Positions 1 through 12,200 of a DNA stretch of 64,000 bases are shown piece after piece. Numbering within the stretch: the stretch's first letter is position 1; the number at the start of each line of letters is the position of its first letter. The notes under the pieces were generated by a model. That model had not been told where the DNA came from, searched no databases, and saw nothing but the letters and a program-made list of their open reading frames with translations. The stretch covers positions 124,001-188,000 of the forward strand of contig WIXG01000102.1 in NCBI GenBank assembly GCA_009869945.1. The letters run 5' to 3'. Made by a program: the position numbers and the translations under genes. This stretch comes from Mesaphorura yosii (taxonomy: Eukaryota; Arthropoda; Collembola; Poduromorpha; Tullbergiidae).

Positions 1-3000
1 AATAATGTATGCATAATTTCATTATTATAACAGCGAGGCAAGGCAAGCAAGTCAGACCGAGCAAGCAGACGGAATAAAAACAACTCGGCCGACTTACAAT
101 GCAGCCACTTAATAATATTCTAATTTGAAATCAATAAATCAATAACCATAATAACCCCAACTTGTCCTCTTGTGCTGGTTCTGCTCGAGAGCAAACGGCG
201 GAGTCGAGACTGTTCATTAATGAGCTTGCAGAACACAGCACAAGAATGCTTGCACAAAGTTTTCGCACCCATTTGACTGCATTTTCCAGTGCACCCGAGG
301 CAGGGAGCTGGAAAGCATTGAAATTTGTATCGTAGATTTCAGATTAGCGCATGCTCGACTCGAAAACAGGTCCAGAATTAATTGTTCACTTAATACACAT
401 ATTTTATGACTGCTCGACGCTAATCTAATCTCCATCAACGCGAAGTCGAAACGGAGCATATTTTAATTGGCCAAAATGTCACTGCCTCGATCTGCTTCTC
501 TCAACTCGTCGTGACTGAAAATGCGTGCAGGCCGATTTTAATTCGAAACCTGATACATGCTACACGTATCACTCGCAGTACGCTTAATATATGACAATGG
601 CATTTGATTTGATGAGAACGAGAATTGACTGCCTATCATGATCATGACTACAAGCTCGAATACGAGCCTGACTAAACTTTTATTACATTGTTACAGGGTC
701 TACACTCCTGAGAAATAAAAGAGCTGTGCGAATACTGCGTGTACGCAACGAGTGAGAAGATTGAATCAACCATGCCAAACCATTGCATTTTTTCGCGGCC
801 GTGGCCGTGATATTGCACCGTGAATCGTGAATGAGCATCATCATAAAACATCAACTCGCTCGCTCTATCTAATCTCTCGACTTCTTCCTATGACCCGCTT
901 GCCACGGAAGAAGGGTTCCATGTCCGTAGTGCCAAACACGAAGCAGTGATACTTCCAGCGTCCACTGGTATAGCCGGTGCATTCATAATAAGTTATTCGT
1001 ATCATGTTTGATGAATCTAGTCAAGTGAGTTTTTCTCTGTTCGTTCTGTACTCGGTTGTGTTGTGCTTGGAAAAATTATATTATTATTACCTCTTGGCAT
1101 CGAATACGTTAATGCGAGTGCTGTGCAGTAGAAACGACAGAGAAGATGAAAAATCTGTGAAAACCGGTTTACTATATTTCTCTCACACTTGCACCATTCC
1201 ACCACACACGAAAAGATCTTCTTTCTCCCGCAGCATTGTGCTCTCCGTGTTTAATAGCATTAGAGCCATTGTCTGCTCCTGCTACGATAATTCGAAATGG
1301 TTTTATTATATGGTTTTAGTGGTTTCTTTCATTTACAACATCAACAATGTCAAATGGTAAACCCCATGCTAATGATTCTCGTGTACCTGGCTATGGTCTC
1401 AAGTGCAATGCGTACCGTGCACGGGTTCAGCTCAGCCGAACAAGTTGCCATACAAATAACGCACGGCACCGGCACCGGTCTTCCTCTCCTGCTCTGAAAT
1501 TTGAATACTTTTAAATTCACATTTAATTCAATAAATAATACGCTGCTTTGAATGCATGTTTATTGCGCGTATAATTTGCAGCGTAAATCTCCGCTGTAAC
1601 ATGGGCCATGCAATAAAATGAAAAGATTTAAGTTAATGTGAATCGAATTAAGCGCAACAAATAACATTAAAACGTCCCTGCCAATGAATTCTAATGCATG
1701 TTTCGCTGTTAAGTTGTTTTTATGCGAACTTGTTCGAGTTTTTGCAACATGAGGCGAGTTCGAATTATTGCCATTATTATGCCCGGTTCAATTGCAATTT
1801 AATTGCACCTTTGAACTTGAACTTGTAACTTGATTGGTACACTTCGTGTGACTCAACGGGCTCACAACGCACAATTTGGTAATAGTACAAGGCATGTGCG
1901 GCCCAAATGAGCATTCATTAGCCACGACTACTTGCACTAAGTAATTATACAGCGGAAGATCGATCATGCGAATGAAGAGTTGAGGAATTTCTTTCTCTTT
2001 GTGTGTGCCGTGTTAGCTCGAACTCAGGCTGGTTGACTTTAGCTAAAATGGCATGGCCGAATGAAATGTAGTTTATATCTGTTATCTGTCTGCAAAAATG
2101 ACAAATTACTCCTGAAAACACTGCGTTGCGTGGCCGGGGAAGGAGATAACAACAAAATGGTATTTGATGCAGAGAAAACCGCACATTACACAATTTATCT
2201 TGAATAAGAAAATGTAAATTGCCTTTGTTGCTACAGCTTCTTGGCCAGAGAATGAAATTACGAGAGAGTCTGTTGCAGTAGAAAATGTTATGATTGGACT
2301 CAACATGAACAGCAGACGAAAAAGTTGAGAACTTGTGACTCTTGAATCTGCTGCTGGTCTGCGAGTGTTGGGTGTTGGTTTCTGACTCCACTCCTAAATA
2401 TTCAACTTTATTCTGAGTGTTCACTGTAATGTGTCTTTTTATTGTGCTGTGGTGAATAAAGTGCCACCATAACAATATTGCACATTAAAACGTGCCAGAC
2501 TCATTTCGGGACTGCTGCGTGGTGAGCACGACGACATGAAAGTGAGAGTTTGTTAAGACCCATATATTTGCATTAAAGTGTATGACAGTTTTCGAGAATT
2601 TATCATTCTTTTGGGTTTCTGCAAAGATGCGACACGACACGACACAGGATGACTGCACTACGACCCACAAAAACACACCACAGTTCTGTACTGCGGCCTG
2701 GTCGTCGTAATGAGCACGAAATTCCCAAAAACTTTTCGCAACTTGGTAGTACGCCTTGGCAAATAATGCAGACCGAATCGAGAGACCGAAGAAGCAGCGA
2801 CGTGAAGGCAAAAGCTGTGGACCCTAAAAAAGGCATGGCGAATCGAGAGCGAACTACCGCAGTGAAATATGAGATAGAACTTTTTGTTCGACATGAACAT
2901 TCTTTTGCGGTAGTACATTATACTTGACCATGCGATCGGATTGTGCTCGTATCGAATCTGGAAACTCATTTCTATCATCCTCGTGCTCAAAAGCGCATTA

Positions 3001-6000
3001 AAGCATACTTTGCACTACGAGCTCCGTATTTTACAGCACATTTTTAATTTCTGAAACTTTAATTTTAGCGGCCTCATTTATTGTGAAGAGCAAAACTTCT
3101 TTTGTTGCCAAATCTTGTCAGAACATCCTTCCGTCATCAATTCGCATTAAAATAATGGCGTAATGGCCAACTCCAGCTCAATGAGAGGAGAAATCAAGTC
3201 GGCTCTTTACTTCTGCCTTTTCCAGACCATACAAGTAGCCTGGATTCATAAAAATTATTTCTTGTGTGTGTATTTAACAGTCGCTTTGGGATTTAAGCGA
3301 GCAGCCAAACCGCCATGCCACAAAGAAGCTCAAACTGCTGCTGTTTCTGCTTGAGAAATTATTTATGAGTTGATTGTAAAGAAATTATTACCAACGAACC
3401 ACCGCAATACTGGTGCTGCTGTTCCAGCGTAAATGCTCTCGCAGCAGTTATTTACAGTTAAGTTGTAAAAGTTATGACGTCTTAAAACTGAAACTATGGC
3501 CGACAGCAACGGCGAACCCAAACCGAACTGTCTGCCCAAAGTTTTGAGAAGGCAGCGGTAAGGAAGTCGTGTCTGATTTGCAAGTTGTGTGCCATAGATT
3601 TTGCCTGAACTGTACGCACGTCTTCACGTCTTGCCATCCTTTCACGTTTTACGATTGCTTCTTGTTCTCGACGACGGTCACATTATGATCCTATTTATTT
3701 ACTTTTGCATTGTTTCATGTCGTTCTGCCTTTCGGTGCTGTGCTCTGCCTCGATTCATCATTTATTCCCTGTCTTGTGTTTGCCTTTCCTTTCGTCGTCT
3801 GTTTGCTTCCTCCGCTGCCTCGTCTTGTGCGCTGAGCTGCAGATTTCAAGCCCTCATCGATTGTTACCTACCGTGCCCTGAATTCTTTTGTTACTGTTTG
3901 TATTTTCTTTATTCCTTCCCTTTCATTTTGCTGCATTTTTCATTTAAACTCCGTCTCGGTACTCTTGTACATAGTATTTCATACATTTTGTCATCTCGCA
4001 AGCTTTTGTTGCAGAAACGCGCAACCTGAACCCAAACTTTACTTTTTAACTGCGCGTCTGGAATGAAAGCTGAGAAGTGACTTGTTCATGACACTTTCCT
4101 AGCACAATATATTAGAAAAGTAATTCCAGACCGAGTGTAACTACAGCTGCAAAGAGTACTGCCAAGACACAGCCGTACTTCGGTATTTACTCAGGGAACA
4201 CGAGCAGAGATAAATGTTGAGATCATGCTCCGACGAAGCTAAGTAAATAATAACAATGTTTCTCTACTCGGGTAAAAATGTCAAAATGGTACAAAGATTT
4301 TTAGTTTTATTATAATATTAATGCGATCCCGTTTGAACTTTCTATGAAATTGTTTTTCCGTGACTTTTGACCTCGCGCCCCACGACTACGACAATTTTGC
4401 ATTCGCTTTTGCAGCATTAAACTGTCAACTTTAATTTGTACGATTTTTACTGCTGGTTTATACTTTTTGTCGTGTCTTTATTTGTTCGTCGAACTACTTT
4501 TTATGGGTTACGGTTAATTCCCGGTGTACATGCTTCGCTTAACTCGTGCAGTCTGTGCTTTTTATTTTTAGTGCGGCCAGTCAGCTTACAGATTTACAGG
4601 GCATTTGAATATTGTGAATGTGAATACTGTTTCTGTTGAGAAAGTCCTGCCTGGCTCACGTACATCAAAACGACTGTAAAAAACCTTTTATACCATCCTT
4701 TTTGTTTTTTTAGTGCAGCAATTACAATTTTCATGACCACCCCAAGAAAAAAGAAATTTCCAACCTTAATTTTTATTGTTTCAGGCCGTGTCGCATGTTC
4801 GACTGTGGCGTCACACTCGTTTGAAGATCAACTTAGAACACAGGGTCTCCCATTACACAGAACTGCATTGCACCATACTAATACTTTTTAAGCCTTCGTC
4901 GTTACAGGGAAGAGAAACGAAACGAAATAAATAAAGCTATAAAAATTTCATTTTAACGGCATCGCACATTAAATTCGTTCTAACGAATGCACGGCAACAT
5001 GCGGACTTTCAGTCGTGTCTAGACCAGAAGTGAACCAGAACTTATGAACAGTATTCAAATTAGAGCCGCAAACTATTGCTGCTTTAATCATCAGCCGTTT
5101 TACTGCTTCACTGTGTGCAAGTCGAGCAGACGAGGCAAGGGAAATGATACTGCGGTGGCTCTTATTAGATTCACATCAGTCGCAGTCGGGATGATGTCGT
5201 TATTCCAATTCGCGAATCTCCATTGTGTCGTGCACCGTAGAATTTGGCACGACAGTTAACAACACATAACTGTGTAACCTTTCGTCTGTCTCTGACTCAT
5301 TCCGTATTCCTTTTTGTGCTCCCTTTCCCCTTTTCTTTCCTCTTTTGCCACTCCATTTCCTTTTACTACTCCACCATAAATAAATTCGCTCTCCAGCCAA
5401 CAACTAAGAAACTTCAAATTGAATTCATTCACCACTCACTCAACTTTTAAATCTTTTCATGCAAACTTATTCTTTTGGCATGCTCACATGAACAGTCTGC
5501 CCGCAACCTTCTTGTTACACAGCGTACGATTTTGGTGCGTGCGCCCTTCACAGGGCGCCGGGTGTAGATTTGAGAACTGAAACTGGTCGTCTGGGTGCGT
5601 GCATGTGCAAAAATTAGTTTGCGAATTTTATATTCCATTTTAGCACTAAATTGCATGTTTTCACACAAACTTTTATTGACCGGCATGCTGCATGCAACGC
5701 AAAACGCAATGCAATGCAGTTGGAAAGCGAAAAGTGGCACGAGTCCAAAGTCGACGTATGAAATGCGTCGATTTGATTGCGAATGCGTTTGAGATGAGAA
5801 TAATCGCTGACCCAGTCACAATAGGCTTTCAAGGTGTATTTTATGTGTCAATTTGTTGAATTCTTTAAATGCGCGCTGAATTTATACGAATTTTACGTGC
5901 AATGGAGAAGGAGAGAAAGAGATACATATCGCCATTACATACACTATTTACGAAAACGAGGATGGAAATTGCTGAAACAGCAACAAGAACTCGGCGGCGG

Positions 6001-9000
6001 CGACAAAGAGACATTCTTACGAGATTGCGAAGAAGAATGGGAAACATCGTCAAATGAGAGACAAGAATAAGAGAAATGAGTCCATTTCTATTTTTATTGA
6101 CCAATTTCATTTATTCTTCCTCTCCACCCAGCCGTAGTCGGGTTCACATATTTCTGAAATGCAATTTTGCGCTGCTGCATTGTTACCCGTGTCCGTCCTC
6201 TCACAGAACACTACTACTGGAATTCAGAAGCTATAAAAAATGCACTCCGGCCTGCTCTTGTTCGGTTACATGTAGATTATAACATTAAAATGGAATAGAA
6301 TGGCAAACGGGCACTTTGCGTGGTGTTATGTCAAATTCCTCGCTTCCGCTCTGCGCTGCGTTCCGCTTTCTCACAATAATCGTAATCGTCAGCCTCCACT
6401 CGTCCTCGCAGTGCAGTTACATCGCATGTTTGCATTCGCATAAAGCGACATTTTTAAATATTGTGCCAGTGCTCTGGAGGCAACGATGACATTATGCCCA
6501 TACAAGGCCTGCGTAAAATCCGTACTCCATTGTTCTCCGTTCGCGCGAGAAAGATTATGAATACTCTACTCATCAGCTCTCAGGCAGGCATGAGGACGTA
6601 GCGACGATGAGGTGGATTGCTGGGCTGCAATTGCATTGGCTGAAGTGTCTGAAATAATTTACTGCACGCTTATCTGCATCGCAAGCAAGTTCGAACAGAA
6701 CACAGAATATGAATTAGAATAATAAATTGCACTTCTTCTTTGTCACCTCGCACTTGACTTGAACTCTTATCTTCCAAATTTGACCGGACAGGATCATCAT
6801 GCAGCTTTGCACACACGCACGCACTGCGCACGCATTCTCCATCGGCATGATCTTCCAACTTGACATCGCTTTTATCCTTTCCACGCACTTAATCAACTAA
6901 TCAATCATGGGATATGGATGGACACGGCCATAATAATTACAAGACAAATTCGAGCCAGGAATTCAAACGCAACATCAGCCGAGGCTCATTCGCTAATCCT
7001 TTCGCAGTGTGTTCGAGCTTGAAGGAGGACAAACCATGAAAGTTTCCAACTTGTGATTTCATTTCAAAATGAAACCGTATTCAATTTACCAGACAAGCGC
7101 GAGTCCGAGCGAACGCGGATGATGAGCCGAAGCCACAGCGACGTTAGCAACAACAATGGTCATTGTGACTCTGACTGTTGCCAGCTTATGTCTTTAAGTC
7201 GCGCTGTTTTTTCCTTTTGTTGTGTTATCTCCTCCTGAAATTGCAATCGTAATATTGTTCTGTTCTGCTGGTGCTGAATGCCATTGACCATCCTGTACGC
7301 AATTCCTGAGTCCTGAGCACATGTCGCGTACTTCACACTTGCGCTGCGCAACTGTAAATCCAGCCAGGCTCTAAATCGTGATGCAAATCTGTGCTCGTGC
7401 TGTAATTTCATCCATTTCATTTCGCTTTCAAGTCTTTTATTTGAATGCAAAGCAACACAGGACAGAAATCTGAATTTGCATGTTGATTTTCAAGATGCAA
7501 ATGATGAATTTAATGACACTTGAATTACGGTGACGCAAAATTGAGGGTAAGCGAATTCCGACAGACTTTCTTGCTGTACTCCACGCGATCATCTTGTCTG
7601 TATCATGTAAACGAGTCACACGCAAGGTAAGACGCGTCGAGCTCAGACGAGCCGAAGAAGACTTGCATCGCAAGCAGTTAAACACAATGCCATCATCATC
7701 TTAATCTTCATCATCAATCGTAAAATGTTTGCAAACAAATTGCGATTATTTTTATTCCTGATTTGAATTGAATGATGAATTCTTCTTGCACTTTCTTATC
7801 TCGTCCTCCTCTGCTGCGATTCTGTTTGCAATTTATCGACTGGATTTCAAAATATCGAATCAATAATGACAGCAAAATAAATTGATCACTCTCAACTTGT
7901 TTGATGCTCATAAATTGCACGAGACGAGAGAAAGCGCTCAGCGATCGACGAGTTTGCACTTGTGCTGTATCTAAAAATAAGTGCTCTCCTCTAAAGTGCA
8001 CGTCGCGAGCACAGCGAGCAGCATGCAGTACGAGTAATGAATCGTCAGTCATCAGCATAATCATCATTTTCGTCGCATCGTTAACTTTAATGCAGTTCTT
8101 CAGTAACAAAATGTACACTTGGCAAGGCAAGGCAGCGCGACGCGATCGCAGCGCAGCTCTAACAACAAAAGTTGTCTGATTTCAATAACATTTCGGAACA
8201 GAATGACTTTTTTGTGTCGAGGAAGGAAACAACAAAACCTTTGCTGTCGTAACTCGTCGCTCGTTGCCTCTGTCGTAATGCATTTTGTAGGTAAGGTACG
8301 CATAAAAAGAATTTGACTGTATAGTTTTATGTCGTGTATATTTTTCTTGCATTGTTTGCTTGCGTTGCATCACCAGCCAGCAGCAGAAGAAGAAAAGAGA
8401 GCCTAATAAAAATTTATTGTAAATCAATTTTAATTTCTTGGCTTAATGGATAACAGACTCTCGTAAAATCTCTCAGCGCCAGAACGCCGTTGAATCGGCC
8501 TCGAGAGATTATGCATGATGAACTGTCTGTCTTGTTGGTCGGCCGCAGTAATCACGTTCCAAAATACAGTCCAGTATTGATGATGATATTTGCTTAATGC
8601 CTGTAATTAACATTTATTACCTTATTTGCAACAAATTCCCCGCCATTCGTCTCGTCGTTCTTTGTCTTTGTCTTGTCGCGAATCTCTCCTCATGTGTGCG
8701 AGTTAAATTTAGAGTCGTAAACGTCCTGTGTTTATTATTTATGACCGCCTTTTAGGAAAAGGAAAATGGAAAAAGAAATCTTGCACGGAAAGTTTAGCAC
8801 AGTGAAAACGTAGAAGCATTATACTTGCAGAAAATGAAGAAAGAGAGGAATCGTGTTTCTGTTCCCGTAATGAAGAGTTTGAGAGCCAGACAACAGAAGA
8901 GGTTTACAGACTTCAGAAAATATAGTCGTGAGTTATAAATAGAATATATTCTTCAGACACGAATTGGCGCTGTTAATAATTTACAATTGTTAAATAACAG

Positions 9001-9003
9001 AAA
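1..9003. other. No recognisable gene (1-9,003), apart from the short candidate at 1,366
   Basis: The sequence is AT-rich with scattered short open frames in all six frames. The longest (1945-2475, minus strand) has no ATG at its start and no recognisable content. Two marked pyrimidine-rich stretches on the + strand are visible (about 3,600-3,960 and 5,270-5,380); the hydrophobic frame across the first is probably an effect of this composition. A (gacac)3 run lies at 2631-2645. No tRNA, rRNA or transposase is visible. Confidence 0.5.
1366..1497 (+). CDS. Candidate 43-aa secreted peptide or first exon (unrecognised)
   Basis: An ATG at 1366 opens a 43-codon frame. It starts with a hydrophobic run (MLMILVYLAMVSSA) resembling a signal peptide, followed by a short polar stretch ending TGTGLPLLL. 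The frame is also open upstream back to 1297. I do not recognise the product. There is no clear splice donor, no dibasic processing site and no adjacent exon. A frame this short arises often by chance, so this is only a candidate. Confidence 0.12.
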   Translation: MLMILVYLAMVSSAMRTVHGFSSAEQVAIQITHGTGTGLPLLL

Positions 9004-9273
9004 TTATTGCGGAATTCTGTCTTTTTTAAGAATCTCCCAAAGCACCCGTCTTCCTTTCATACTGTCTGTCAGTATCGTCTTCTGAGGATCTTTAAAAGTG
9101 AAAATAGCGAGGGAAGGCGTGTCCGCAGCCCACAATCTGCAATGTGGTCCCACATGTAAATCTCTCACCTGCCTGCCCATCTCTTGTCCATTGTTATTTC
9201 TGCAGTCGTAAATTAACGTCTGTCCAGGTACTTTTATGTACCTGACTGTCTGCGTCCGTTGTATATAATACAT
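9004..9273 (-). CDS. Unrecognised 89-aa open frame, minus strand
   Basis: This frame starts at an ATG and reads more like a real protein than the other short frames in the region: mixed charge, few low-complexity runs, and stretches such as GQTLIYDCRNNNGQEMGRQV and KGRRVLWEILKKDRIPQ. I cannot assign it to any family. It could be a fragment of a decayed mobile element, a single exon, or chance. Confidence 0.12.
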   Translation of the reverse strand: MYYIQRTQTVRYIKVPGQTLIYDCRNNNGQEMGRQVRDLHVGPHCRLWAADTPSLAIFTFKDPQKTILTDSMKGRRVLWEILKKDRIPQ

Positions 9274-12200
9274 CGATCGTGAAGAAGCTTGGTCTATTTA
9301 GTCATGTCCAGTGTACAACGCAACCGAAAATTCTATGCTAATTAATAGGGATTTTGCCAAACTTATTCGACAAGGCACGAAATATTTACATAGGATAAGG
9401 ATCTGGGCGTTAAATACACGTAGCACTTTGCTGCGCATAAAATTGCCCAATTAAATCGCAACCATAACTTGTCATAGACAAGAATGTTGGTTTTGACTTA
9501 TGACATGCTTAGGCGTGTGAGATTACCTTGCCTAAATTTTTATTACTTCCAATTAAGTATAGCACTGCCGAGTTATGAGTAATACAATTAGCAGCTACGC
9601 TTATGACACATAATACCCTATAATTCGGGGTAAGTCATTAATTGTCAAATCGTGACATCAATTAATTTCGTACTCAAGCCAAAGTACGTAGACTCGGATT
9701 CAAAACAGCAGTCGATGAAATTTAATCATAGTCTCAACAATCGTTCAGGAATTTATGGCTGTGGTATTCCGTGCACTGTGCACCGTGCTGCATTGCAGTG
9801 CCAAGAAACTTGACTCTCGGTAGTTTACCCTTTCAATCTGCACCTTGTTAAGAATTCAATTATAATCACGGCACAGAATCAGCGACGGATTTAAAATAAT
9901 AACATTAGCTAACGCTAATTCGGTTCCCAAACAATCGCTCCTCGCTTGCATTGTTGAATTGTTTGTTTTGTTTCCATATACCGTGTCTGAGTTCTTGCCA
10001 TTGCCCTTTTTGAATTCCATGTATTTGTTAGCTTTGCAGCGCAGGTTTGTGAATAAGATGTTCAAATAAGAGCGAATAAGAATGATGCGTGCGAGTCATT
10101 TCCTTTTCTGTTATGACATCGCATGCGAGCTGGGAGTTCAAGTGCACCACAATCACAATCATGTGTCAAAATGTACGAGCAACAATGGCATCAGGCATAA
10201 TATAATCGTCATGCCATTAACTAGGTCTAATTAAAATCATCATTACTGGAACATGACATTAGCCCATTAAATCAGCTGAGCCACTGCAGTTGAATTACGA
10301 ATACGAATCAAAATCAAAACCAGTGCTCATCAGGAAAGCCAATATGATTCAATACAAAACGAAAAACGAATTGGAATTGCGACGGAGACAAAGTTGAGGA
10401 TAAACTGCAGCTCGGCACAGCAGCAGGTGGTTATATTTATTAGTCATGGTCTGTCACTGTCAATTGTCATTCACTTCTCATTTCAAGCACTGCATTGCAC
10501 CTATTACGACTTAGGAATTGAATGTCCGCTGTTTTTCTGCTTACTACGCCGCTTTCTTGAAGATGCATTTAATAAAATATTAGCAGCGGAACTTGTTGCA
10601 AGTTGTAGTGCCGTCGTGCGGGTGTACCATGGTCGAATTCACGAATTCATATGATTTAGGCCGAATGCCATAAGAAATGATGGAATTTCCTGCGCTTCGA
10701 GTACGAGTGCAGATAACGCGCAAGGATGGCCTGACCATTTTATGCGTAACTTGAGTCATGCGCTTTATACATGACACCGGACAATCGGTAAAGCAGGAGC
10801 CGAGGAAATGCTCCAATTTGTAGCGCTGTAATTAATCGTAGTATTGGTGCTGCTCAAGTTTCATCTCAGGTTTACTCACCTATTTCATAGTCCGAAAGTC
10901 CGAATAAAAAACAGTTCCGAATTCCGCGAGCTCGAAATCTTGCACAGTCCGATCTAGTTCAACGCTCTCAACAGAGATCCATGCTTTCGTGCTCACAACT
11001 TCATTCCAATCACATTGACAGTTTGAAATTGCGTAATTTACAATGGTCACTTCACAGGACACAAAACACGACCAATGTTTCAAACACTTTTGCCTTGCTT
11101 TGCCCACCGTAACGAATTAAGATCGCAGACCGGCAATGAATACTCATACAGGCGTCCAGTTCATAAACGTAAACGCAAACTGGAGATGATAAACTTGTGT
11201 GACCTTCTTCACATGAAACACAAGAAATCACTTAACGATCGACCCTTGAATGACCACCCGGTTGTCTGTTTCATTGCATTGACCTTTCGCCGGTCATGAA
11301 AACCGTGCCTTTCACGTCGGCACTTGACACCAGAACAGATACAAAGTGATAAAATTCAGTCTTGAGAACGTGCGGAGACGCGGAACAAAGAATCCTGAAA
11401 TTGGCACCATAAACAAATTACGAACACACGAAGAGATGAATTTTATGATCCGAGTTCACTCGAGTTGGAAAGTTCAATCATAAAAGTAATATCATACATA
11501 ATGTAATGTAATCGTACAAGTTTGTAAATAAAACGAACGGGAAAAGTTGTGCGCGCGGCGAAAAAACTTGAGTCGCTCACAAGTCATAAATAAAATCTCA
11601 ATTGAATTAAGTGCGGATTTGATGAGAACACGAGATTTCGCAGAACAAAATTATCATAATGCACGATTGCACGAATGCAGGCGATGTCACAATTCCACTG
11701 TACGGAATCCAAAAATATGCTAAGAATCGAATTCCTTTCGGAGGTCGTGATTGATTGACACGTAGAACGAGGAAATGAAATTCAGGAAAAGAATGTTCAA
11801 AATTCCTTTCACTCTGGCTGGAGAGATTCTTTTCTCAGCTCGGCGACGCGACGCTTGAGATTTACTCTGAGTCTCAAAAATGTCAAATTCACAACAGACA
11901 GTTCGGAGTGCAATTACAGACCAATTCACTGGCTTCACCTTAAGTTTATGGAGTGAAATATCCACGATTGTGTTCAAGTCTTGGAACAGAATTCGGTACA
12001 AAAGGGACGCTGGTTGCATGCAACTGCTGAACTCGACGCAGCGCACACACAACTTGTCGATTCCGACTCAAAAGAACAACTGAAAACTGAAACCAGAAAG
12101 AATCTCTCTTAAGCCTGTTACGCCACTCAGTGGAACGCATGCAGGCAAGTCCCATTGAGCCTCTGCGCCTCTCCTTCAGCTGGGGCTCATTTTTCGAGCT

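Noticed and set aside
1366-1497. Frame containing AEQVAIQITHG as the N-terminal part of a purple acid phosphatase
   Set aside because: The likeness is limited to a few residues and no downstream exon with metal-binding motifs is visible.
1945-2475. 176-codon open frame on the minus strand
   Set aside because: Non-ATG start, His/Ser/Cys-rich composition typical of random translation, and no neighbouring exons.
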